From Onthophagus taurus (Eukaryota; Arthropoda; Insecta; Coleoptera; Scarabaeidae): 64,000 nucleotides of DNA. A program made the translations under genes and the position numbers. The notes beneath the pieces are model-generated. The model saw only the letters and a list, made by a program, of their open reading frames with translations, was not told the DNA's origin and ran no database searches. The stretch's first letter is position 1; each line of letters starts with the position of its first letter. This document shows, piece after piece, positions 56,498 to 64,000 of this stretch. The stretch lies in NCBI RefSeq assembly GCF_036711975.1, contig NW_027248937.1, positions 62,001-126,000 on the forward strand. Reading direction: 5' to 3'.

Positions 56498-56809
56498 ATG
56501 TCCGGTAGCAACAACTTCGGGAGGGTGGTCACGTTGGAGCGAAGAGTTGCGTCTTTGGAGGTCAAAGTAGACACCCTGTTTCAGCTGGTAGGCTATATCT
56601 ATAATCTTTTTTGCACGTTTTTAATTTCATAATCTTCTTAGGTAAACAGTATTGTCTCAGAGTCGGCAGTGGTGAGAGGGCAGGTGCATGTTCAAAACAT
56701 GCACATACACCATTGTTCGACTGGGATAGAACCTCCGACACCGACACCTGCAGCGCCTCCGCCCCCGTATGAAGTGCGGGATGAGCAGGAAGAGGAGGAG
56801 GAGTGGTAA
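56498..56809 (+). CDS. spliced small protein with coiled coil and PPPPY motif (85 aa)
   Basis: Exon 1 is 56498-56587, intron 56588-56641 (54 nt, GTAGGC...CTTCTTAG), exon 2 is 56642-56809. The joined frame is open. The N-terminal part has a heptad pattern (L-E-R-R-V-A-S-L-E-V-K-V-D-T-L) that runs across the splice junction, which supports the intron. The C-terminal part is proline-rich with PPPPYE, a PPxY late-domain motif of the kind that recruits NEDD4-type ubiquitin ligases, then an acidic tail. Without splicing, the frame stops inside the intron. An upstream acceptor at 56488-56489 would let the mini-exon leader feed this gene by alternative splicing. Function is otherwise unknown. Confidence 0.65.
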
Positions 56810-56828
56810 CCATTTTTCCTCCTCTTCC

Positions 56829-56904
56829 TTAGGTTAGGTTAGGTTAGGTTATGTTAGGTTAAATGGTTAAGGTATTATACTTATTATTATTATTATTATT
56901 ATTC
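56829..56904. repeat. short telomere-like (TTAGG)n tract and (TTA)n microsatellite
   Basis: TTAGG repeated about five times with one variant (56829-56862), then (TTA/ATT)n near 56879-56904. Too short for a telomere; TTAGG is the common arthropod telomere unit and also frequent as interstitial repeat. Confidence 0.7.
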
Positions 56905-56984
56905 TTCTTCTTAAATATATGTATATATAGTTTCTTTTGCTATATTTTCATTCAGTCTTATCCAATTCATTTAGTACGAGAATC

Positions 56985-57689
56985 ATGATCGACGAGAAAT
57001 TAAAATGTTTACCGCAACTTCTAACACTGCCTATAGTAAATTTTAGTAATGGTTCGGTCGAAGAACACTTTACAAGACACAGCAATTTATTTGGTGGAAA
57101 ATGTAAGCGAGGTTTAATTGTAGGACCCTCAGGTGTCGGAAAAACAAATGCTATGTTATCGCTTTTAGTTGCACGTAATGGGTTGCGCTTCCTAAACTTG
57201 TACTTATGCTCTAATTCGTTATACCAAAATAAGTACGATTTTTTAAGACGTTTAATTGAACCTATAAAAGATTGCGGTTACTATGAATTTTCTAATATAG
57301 ACGAGTTCATTCGACCGGAAGATGCGAAAGAATATTCGGTAGTCGTATTTGACGATGTTTCCTGTACAGGTCAAAATGTCATTAAGGAATTTTTTTCGTA
57401 TGGTCGACATAAAAACATTGATTGTTTTCTAATTTGTCAAAGTTATAGTGCAATTCCAAAACAATTAGTTCGCGATAATTGTAACTTTTTGGTGTTATTT
57501 AAACAAGACTTAACAAATTTAAAACACGTATTTGAAGATCACATAATGAGCGATATGGAGTTTCATCGGCTAAAGGAAATTAGCGATGCTTGTTGGGAGA
57601 ATAGACACGGCATCCTAGTTATTGATTTAGATTGTAGTGTATCTAAGGGACGTTACCGTAAGGGTTTTGATAAATTCATTGAAGTTTAA
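56985..57689 (+). CDS. A32/FtsK-HerA-type DNA packaging ATPase
   Basis: 234 aa from the ATG at 56985. Walker A GPSGVGKT at residues 47-54, Walker B VVVFDD at about 119-124, a F-F-S-Y-G-R-H-K-N-I-D segment and the sensor-like ICQSY with IPKQLVRDN after it, as in the A32-like packaging ATPases of Polintons, adintoviruses and NCLDVs. It would pump the genome into the capsid. Two 3' splice-like sites, TTTTCATTCAG (to 56955) and CATTTAG (to 56974), lie just before the ATG, so this gene too may be expressed from a spliced transcript. A TATATATAG-type box is at about 56923-56932. Absent from element A. Confidence 0.92.
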   Translation: MIDEKLKCLPQLLTLPIVNFSNGSVEEHFTRHSNLFGGKCKRGLIVGPSGVGKTNAMLSLLVARNGLRFLNLYLCSNSLYQNKYDFLRRLIEPIKDCGYYEFSNIDEFIRPEDAKEYSVVVFDDVSCTGQNVIKEFFSYGRHKNIDCFLICQSYSAIPKQLVRDNCNFLVLFKQDLTNLKHVFEDHIMSDMEFHRLKEISDACWENRHGILVIDLDCSVSKGRYRKGFDKFIEV

Positions 57690-57740
57690 AACTAACGACT
57701 TCAGCTGTACAGTTCGTAGTAACTTCACATACATCATACA

Positions 57741-58904
57741 ATGAACAAGACGATAGCTGCAGAACTTATCGCGGCACGAGAAGTCGTGAGAGACAAAATT
57801 CGTTCTTTAAAAGAAGACTTAGAGGAGTCAAGGATTCGGTCGGAAACCGCATATGCACCCATCGCAAGGCCCTTACAGGATATTGTCGCAAAACTTGACA
57901 CTGCGCCTTTACTATCCATTCCAAAACGAAGTTTATCTCCAAAAGAAGAAAAATTGATATCTAAGATACAACGCTACTCGCCGGATATTTCTGACGTACC
58001 AGCTAAAACCGAGACCGAATATTTTATTCGAAAACCGAAAGTTCCATTAAAAGAACAACGACGAAAATTTGCTACATCGACTCCTGAAAAAAGGTTGGTA
58101 TCTTCTCCCACGTCTTCTCCTCTTGGTCCATTAGCTCATGCAGAAGAAGAAGTATATGAAGTTCCGCCGGGCGAAGAAGAAGAACTCCTCGATTCTAGCG
58201 AGGATACCGGAGCTCTTATTTCGGACGCACATAATCGAATAGAACGACTTAAAGATGAAATAGAAGAAAGATTGGAGTCTCCAGAGGTACAAGCCGCTTT
58301 GAGTCAGTTTCATCCTTTGCCCAGAACGTATATTGTTGGTTTAACAACTGATTTAAAAGATGATTATGATCGTTTATACGGTGTTCGCGAAACTCCCGAA
58401 GGTTTCTACATTGGAGTCAGTCCTGTTCACTTTGAGGATCAGGATATTCACGTTGGAAACTTCAAATATACGGGAACCGTTGGTTTATATGATTTACTAT
58501 TTAAAAACGAACCGGGCAAATTTACAATTCAGGACATGCGCAACTACAAAGATATCTTACTACGTTCAAATGCTCCGTACATTAATTACATTCCAGAGGC
58601 AGGTATGACTACTGAGGACGACAGTGGGAAATTTCAGAATATTATCAAGCCTATCGTTGAAGGTAACAAACCCAAAGTGCATTGGGCTAAATACTGGCCG
58701 AATCCGAAGAAAAAAGTCGGTGGTGCATTACAAAAACAAGTCGTTCCTGGGGCTCTTATCGAATACGAGTATTGGGACGATCCCAACGAACTTGTCGACA
58801 GACTGCGTTTGTTGATGGCCTCGCAAACTGCAGGTCATTCTGCACATGTCAATGAAATATCATCAATAATATCGGAGCTAACAGAGGCCGAGATTATACG
58901 TTAA
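57741..58904 (+). CDS. conserved Polinton protein of unknown function (387 aa)
   Basis: ATG 57741, 51 nt after the ATPase. An N-terminal charged helical region (about 1-60) and a Pro/Ser/Glu-rich linker lead to a conserved C-terminal domain (about 195-387) with T-G-T-V-G-L-Y-D-L-L-F, MRNYKDIL, YEYWDDPNELVDRLRLL and a final NEISSIISELTEAEI. This end pattern is common in arthropod Polinton proteins next to the ATPase; no biochemical role is known to me. A virion or packaging role is plausible from position. Absent from element A. Confidence 0.8.
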   Translation: MNKTIAAELIAAREVVRDKIRSLKEDLEESRIRSETAYAPIARPLQDIVAKLDTAPLLSIPKRSLSPKEEKLISKIQRYSPDISDVPAKTETEYFIRKPKVPLKEQRRKFATSTPEKRLVSSPTSSPLGPLAHAEEEVYEVPPGEEEELLDSSEDTGALISDAHNRIERLKDEIEERLESPEVQAALSQFHPLPRTYIVGLTTDLKDDYDRLYGVRETPEGFYIGVSPVHFEDQDIHVGNFKYTGTVGLYDLLFKNEPGKFTIQDMRNYKDILLRSNAPYINYIPEAGMTTEDDSGKFQNIIKPIVEGNKPKVHWAKYWPNPKKKVGGALQKQVVPGALIEYEYWDDPNELVDRLRLLMASQTAGHSAHVNEISSIISELTEAEIIR

Positions 58905-58973
58905 AATATTATCATAAATATACGTCTCTCACATTTTTTGTTTTAAAACACCGACGTTTGTGAACTAGAGCAG

Positions 58974-59399
58974 ATGAGTTTAAGCAAGTTCGGAAAACAT
59001 TCGTCTAGTATGACGATCGATAAGTTTGGTAAACACGTACACGGACACAACATTGCTGCTCATTTTAATAAACGTGAAAACTTACAACGATATTTCAAAC
59101 AACCAACTATACTTACGTTTAGCGGAGATGGAACTACGGATACAACGGATAATTATTACATTATTCAAAATTTAGGTTACGTAAGTAAATATATAAACTT
59201 TTTATATATTGGTGAAATAGTGAAATACCGATTTGAAGGAGACGTTGAAATGATTATTAACGGGAGTATCTTCGATCCAAATAAAAAGTTAAATGTTCTC
59301 TTCTTTGGAGATAAAATAGTTTGCAAACCCACAACGAAGACCACTTTACTCAAGAAACCATTTATGGTAGAACTGCTCATTGAAATATCCAGAAAATGA
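58974..59399 (+). CDS. small conserved element protein (141 aa)
   Basis: ATG 58974, directly after a splice-acceptor-like GAGCAG. The N-terminus has two SKFGKH/DKFGKH repeats and a HVHGHN stretch rich in His; the rest appears beta-rich, with FGDKIVCK and PFMVELLIEIS near the end. Its stop overlaps the integrase start (ATGA). Only the last 28 or so codons remain in element A (15140-15226). Function unknown; the beta-rich make-up would fit a virion spike or small capsid protein, but this is a guess. Confidence 0.7.
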   Translation: MSLSKFGKHSSSMTIDKFGKHVHGHNIAAHFNKRENLQRYFKQPTILTFSGDGTTDTTDNYYIIQNLGYVSKYINFLYIGEIVKYRFEGDVEMIINGSIFDPNKKLNVLFFGDKIVCKPTTKTTLLKKPFMVELLIEISRK

Positions 59400-60331
59400 G
59401 CGATATTAAAAGGTCCGTCGTAAACGAGTTGCACGCGTCCGCGAGGAAAAAGTATAAACGCAGACGTGTTATTATAAAAGGTTTAACGGACTTATTTCAA
59501 GCTGATTTAGTGGAGATGATACCTTATTCAAAAGCAAATGGTAATTTTAAATATATTCTAACAGTTATTAATGCTTTCTCAAAGTATGGATGGGCTTTAC
59601 CACTAAAAAACAAAACTGGCAAAGAAGTTACGCGAGCTATGGAAACAATTCTATCGGAAAAGCGGAAAAACATACCGAAGAATCTGCAAACGGATAACGG
59701 AAAAGAATTTTACAATGAGGATTTTAAAAAGCTCATGTCACGATATCACATCAATCACTACAGTTCATTTTCCAATTTAAAGAGTTCTATTGTTGAACGG
59801 TTTAATAGAACAATAAAAGAAAAAATGTGGAAAGAATTTAGTATGCAAGGTAACTATCGTTGGTTGGAATTGCTTCCCAAATTAATTCTGGATTATAACA
59901 ACCAAGTTCACAGGACGATAGGAATGAAACCTAGCGAGGTAAATAACAGAAACGCATCGACACTGTTAAAAACTGTATATAATTACATAAAAATTGTCGA
60001 TCCTTATACCAAAAAATTTAATGTCGGTGATCACGTCAGAGTGAGCAAGCATCGACACGCCTTCACCAAAAACTATACTCCCAATTGGTCTAACGAAGTG
60101 TTTACAATACATTCTGTTCGTAATACTTTCCCAACAACATATCTGCTCAAAGATGCATCCAATGAAAAAATTATGGGTGGTTTTTATCGAGAGGAATTAC
60201 AAAAAGTTAAATATCCTGACGTCTACTTGGTGGAAAAAGTGCTACGGCGAAAAGGAAATCAAGTGTTTGTGAAATGGTTAGGATTAGGTCCGTCTCATAA
60301 TTCTTGGATCTCAAAAACTAACGTTCTTTAA
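59396..60331 (+). CDS. retroviral-type integrase with chromodomain
   Basis: 311 aa. D37 (QADLVEM), D100 (QTDNGKEF) and E134 (SIVERFNRT) form the catalytic triad, followed by an SH3-like part (NVGDHVRVSKHRHAF) and a C-terminal chromodomain-like segment (EKVLRRKGNQVFVKWLG, NSW). ATG overlaps the preceding stop by ATGA, suggesting co-translation from one mRNA. Same length and organisation as the element A integrase; intact. Confidence 0.94.
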   Translation: MSDIKRSVVNELHASARKKYKRRRVIIKGLTDLFQADLVEMIPYSKANGNFKYILTVINAFSKYGWALPLKNKTGKEVTRAMETILSEKRKNIPKNLQTDNGKEFYNEDFKKLMSRYHINHYSSFSNLKSSIVERFNRTIKEKMWKEFSMQGNYRWLELLPKLILDYNNQVHRTIGMKPSEVNNRNASTLLKTVYNYIKIVDPYTKKFNVGDHVRVSKHRHAFTKNYTPNWSNEVFTIHSVRNTFPTTYLLKDASNEKIMGGFYREELQKVKYPDVYLVEKVLRRKGNQVFVKWLGLGPSHNSWISKTNVL

Positions 60332-60365
60332 AACGTATAAAGACCTATTTAAAAGTTTACAAGAC

Positions 60366-60371
60366 TTTATT
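60366..60371 (-). terminator. polyadenylation signal for polB, element B
   Basis: TTTATT on the + strand, i.e. AATAAA on the - strand, about 70 nt past the polB stop. Confidence 0.55.
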
Positions 60372-60438
60372 AACAATCGAACATTACAAATACATTATTA
60401 TTATTATTCTTTACAATTTTTTATAAATTAAATTAAAT

Positions 60439-63400
60439 TCATTTATTCGCATTCAATCTTTTTATCAACCAATGACCCCACGCCAAAGTATTACATCCGT
60501 TCGGTAATATGTATCGTTTATCATCGCACGATGAAAGAGCAATTTTATTCTTTAATTCGGTATACATAGTATGAAATTCTGACTTAAAAATGTACATTTT
60601 TTTATGAACCGATCCGCCACATTCAACCACACGTTTATAATCGGTCACGCTTAAATGTTTATCTATAACATATTTCTTTACTCCTTTAGCCTTCTTTACA
60701 TTATCATTCAACAAGGTGATGCAGTACGCCTTAGCTCCTGTTCCAACAAATGACGTTATGCACCTGTTTGGATATTCATCTTTCATTCTTCCCAACACAG
60801 ATCGACCGCGAGGTATATTGTGTATATTCTCTAACGGATAATTGGACGTGTCAAAAAATTCAATATTTTCTTTTATATCCTCATATACATTGGGAGTAGT
60901 AATTTCTAGGATTAGGGAATCAGTATCGGTGTATAAAAGTGTTATGTTATTTCCATATTTAACTTTTAAGTAATCATAGAAGAAGCTGTACATTACGGTT
61001 TTCGAAAGCTCTAATATACTGAAACCCACATACAGCGGTTTGCAATAACGAACTTCCGCGACGTTCAATTGAACGGCTATCAAATTATCGCAAAATATTT
61101 TCGAAGATTTAAAATTTGGTTTAGCTATTAGGGCTTCCACGCCCGGTTTCTTATGACGACATTCCCAGTGGGTAACTAGTCTTATATCCACTCGCTTTTC
61201 CACATTTTCCATTGTCTTACCGTATACGATGTTATTCATTGCTTTGTAATGATTTTTTTCAAATTCATTCTTAGCTTTCGCACGTTTATCGGAATTGAAA
61301 TCGATGTAGCTCCGCATCCAGTTGGATTGTTTAAATTCTAATACTCTGTAAATCTTCGTTAGTTTCAATCCGAACTTGATACACTGCTTTAGATTCACGT
61401 AATGAATGATGTATTTTGTTTTATTTTCCAAATTTGCTATTAACTTTGCATTTTTTGAACCTGGGGGTACAATCCGTTCTGGACAAAATGGCAAATCGTT
61501 GTGTTCATCATGTATTGCTTCCGGATACTCTAAATCTACCTCGAACACGTAACCCTTTTCGGAATCGTCTTCCGTATTGTAAATATCTAACTTTTGAATT
61601 TCTTCATCTGATAGCCATCGAAATCCCCCCGTCGGTAATTTTCGTCTCATTGCGTGTCCATACAAATTCGTAGCGTCGAGATACAAAATATAAGATGGGT
61701 CTTTGGTTTCATCAAATTCCATCATTAATTTATTGTTAGCCTTCGCACTGCGTTTAGTGCACATACTTAATCCACCGCGAATACCATTTTTAAAGAAGTG
61801 TAACATGTCTATGTCCGTTAATAATTCTAATTTTACCCCTGTCATTCGTAATAATGCATCCCAACCGAAGCCCGGCGCTGTGAAGTAATGACATGGATCT
61901 AAAGAGTAATACTTCATCGAGATGGTTCGGAAATTCTCAAATACGTCCGCCAAAAGTAAAACGTCAGACGTTAAATAAATGTCGCTATATTCGCCTAAAG
62001 TGCGACAGTTAAATAAGTTCCACACCGTTTGTGCACGACAATAATTTTCTTCGGTTATACTATCGTCGCATAAAGTATTGTAAAAACTACTTCGATCTGG
62101 CAGAGCGGTAAGATTCAGCTTTTCGAATGAATCCACAAAGGAATACGGAAAAACTCCTTTCTGACGTATAAGTCGAAACTGTTCTTCGTTCCTAAAATAT
62201 TTTCTGATTTGAACGCATTGGTTGTCTTCCAAAAATGAACCCAACTTCTCTAGCGATAAAGCCATAAACCTAAATGAATCCACAAATCTCAATTTCATAT
62301 GAACCCGCCTTAGCTTTCCCTTGCTGTCAATGTTTTCTCCTACGATAATTTTTTTCGAAAATGATATATACTTTTCTTTATTCTGTGCTATAACGTCCAC
62401 GTCTTCTTCTTTTAATGCCATATCTTTCACAAACATATGACAATCGTAGTTCGAAAGATTGTGAAAGAATATCGGTATGAACTTTGGTAATTGATAATTG
62501 ATGTTACATACAGCATGTGCGGGTCCTCTATACAACCCAGTTAGGTGATCATGATCGCACACTTTATTACCTTCTTTTATTTTGTGCGAACAAATGTGAC
62601 AGATATCCTGCATCTCATGTATTAATCTATCAATAGGTGGTAATGGGAGCATTTCTTTTGGTTGGCTTAAATAATTTTTGTATATATTCAGAACGTCATG
62701 TTCCAACTTGCTCATGAAAATTTGAGCAGCATTACATCCGCGATATATTTCAAACTTCGACAATGATTCGTCATATGAACATTTTATATAATATGCAAAT
62801 GCATAAGGTTCGTGTTTGAAACATTTGACGGAGTATGAATTATCATCGTTAAGTTCTGTTGCTTCCGCATCGGCGATCGGTTTCTGTAATGCTTCAAAAT
62901 CTGCATACACCACGAACGGTATTTTTAATTGTCGTTCAAAATTTTCGAACTGTAGTATATTTTCCTTTTCTTCATTTCCATATTTATTTATTTTTAAATT
63001 TGTTGTTGGTAAAATTGCCCTTACCTTGCTGCAATCGTCACTTTGATGACGGATAAGTTTATTTTCTGACGTAAAGAATACCAAGCATCCGTCGCAAATA
63101 TACTTTTCATGACCATTCTGCGATGCTTGCGATGATAGTAATCGAGACAGATTTTTTATCCAACAATAGTGACTATTCCCGGAATCATTTGTAACCAATA
63201 ATAAATTTATATGTCTTTCTTCTTTTTGTCGACATATATACATTGTAATTATGTCATAATTCATAACACCGTCTTTAAAATACTCATTTATTCCATATAC
63301 ATTAATAGATAGTTTGTTCTGCTTTTCAAATACAGGTATATCTCGTAATTTAACTGGAAAAACAATATTTGAATAGTCTAAGCCGCAGTCTAGGTAATTC

Positions 63401-64000
63401 GGATACGAAGATGTCCTCTGTGGTAAACCGTTCGGTTCATGTAGTGCGGATGTTACAGCCCATGCAAAACATGCATCATCCGCGTTTTGTATATTTATCA
63501 CAGCACGCTTTGCTTTTATTTGCGATGGTAGATCGATGTAATTAGATGCTCTGATAGGATTATATTTGTTTAAATTTAACTCCATATAGAGAATTTGCAT
63601 TAAAGTCCATCCTAAATAAAATATTGAAACATTTATTTTTTAATATATAGGTATATTATGTCACATTACGCTTACCTGAATCTCGTTCCTGGAATTCTGA
63701 CATTTTTGATGAAATTTCATCAATAAATTCCTTATATATTTTATACAGATCCGACGCTAATGATACTACCTTATTTTTCGTATTGAATGATTTTATTTCA
63801 CAGTCTTCCTTTGATTGTAAAAAATACAAACCAAAACATTCCATATTTAATTTTACATTTCGGTGAATATCGATTGCGCTTTGTATTAGATTTAGTATTT
63901 TTTCTCGAATTCTATGAGAAAATTCATCCAAATCCACAAAAAAACCTTCTTCACTTATTCGATAACTGACAATTTTGTCACCGAATGCTCCAGCTATTCT
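60439..64000 (-). CDS. polB: protein-primed family B DNA polymerase (5' end beyond window)
   Basis: Exon 2 is 63611-60439, intron 63612-63675, exon 1 starts beyond 64000. Within the 1053-residue main frame: zinc-finger-like C169/C172/H185/C190; exo I ADFEA (about 234); a C-H-I-C ... C-D-H-D-H-L-T-G segment (about 334-355) like the endonuclease VII/HNH zinc motif; exo II NLSNYD (about 381); exo III YLTSDVLLLADVFE (about 542); motif A DATNLYG (642); motif B NNIVYGK (about 789); motif C YTDTDS (890-895). All catalytic positions are present. It would copy the linear genome from a protein primer, as in Polintons and adenoviruses. Exon 1 in the window is colinear with the element A exon. Intact as far as visible. 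Confidence 0.95.
63612..63675 (-). other. intron in polB of element B
   Basis: 64 nt on the minus strand, donor CAG|GTAAG, acceptor TTTTATTTAG. It interrupts the same Gly codon in the same phase as 19527-19585 in element A; the joined protein reads ERDSGWTL in both. Confidence 0.92.

Larger units (their letters stand above)
47513..64000 (+). mobile_element. Element B: apparently intact Polinton/Maverick (adintovirus-like) element, right end outside window
   Basis: Starts AGTAGTATAGATTCGCCGATTC-like (first bases AGTAGTA as in element A) directly after satellite ...AAATGTGCC. At least 16.5 kb are present with the full Polinton gene set in the same order and orientation as element A, plus packaging ATPase, 387-aa and 141-aa genes that A lost. 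All visible frames are open and consistent with splicing. It is diverged from A in sequence, TIR and accessory genes, so it is a different family rather than a sister copy. The right TIR and TSD lie beyond 64000. Confidence 0.93.

Noticed and set aside
56829-56862. Telomere or telomere-associated site
   Set aside because: Only about five TTAGG units, inside a mobile element; probably a simple interstitial repeat.
1-64000. tRNA, rRNA and bacterial-type signals (Shine-Dalgarno, rho-independent terminators)
   Set aside because: None recognised; the gene organisation and introns are eukaryotic, so bacterial signals were not applied.

Overview
The window looks like arthropod, most likely insect, nuclear DNA. 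It is about half tandem satellite (unit 152 bp) in which two large Polinton/Maverick (adintovirus-type) DNA elements sit. Evidence for an insect-like eukaryote is the short (about 55-65 nt) GT-AG introns, AATAAA signals, a short (TTAGG)n-like tract, and the element gene set, which is known from arthropod genomes. No cellular host gene, tRNA or rRNA was recognised.

Layout. 1-6392: satellite. 6393-20588: element A, 14,196 bp, with 446-bp terminal inverted repeats (445/446 identical) and a perfect 6-bp target site duplication GCCGTT. 20589-47512: satellite, same orientation, with higher-order repeats of 11, 13 and 14 monomers in its second half. 47513-64000: element B, same orientation as A, running off the right edge before its right TIR.

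Gene plan, shared by A and B. On the + strand: a PC4-like gene and a small gene; a structural cluster (phospholipase A2-like minor virion protein, adenain-type protease, penton-like single jelly-roll protein, small basic protein, double jelly-roll major capsid protein, two small conserved genes); an accessory locus preceded by tiny spliced exons; then (B only) a packaging ATPase and two conserved genes; then a retroviral-type integrase with a chromodomain. On the - strand: a protein-primed family B DNA polymerase whose 5' end lies in or next to the right TIR. PolB would replicate the linear genome, the integrase inserts it, and the ATPase, protease and capsid proteins would build and fill virions. 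B looks coding-complete as far as visible. A is broken by a stop codon, two frameshifting deletions and a large deletion that removed the ATPase and its neighbours.

Main discoveries. (1) In both elements the PLA2 gene ends in a canonical -1 frameshift heptamer, A_AAA_AAC, directly before its stop. The -1 frame is open into the protease, and the region upstream of the protease's first ATG is conserved, which implies a Gag-Pro-like PLA2-protease fusion. (2) Element B has a seven-intron, ATG-free leader of mini-exons before its accessory gene, similar in principle to the adenovirus tripartite leader; A has a tandemly duplicated mini-exon at the same place. (3) In both elements the start codon of the PC4-like gene is split by an intron (A|TG). 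(4) A small two-exon gene in B encodes a coiled-coil protein with a PPPPY late-domain motif, and its predicted upstream splice acceptor coincides with the stop codon of the preceding gene. (5) PolB has a conserved intron in both copies.
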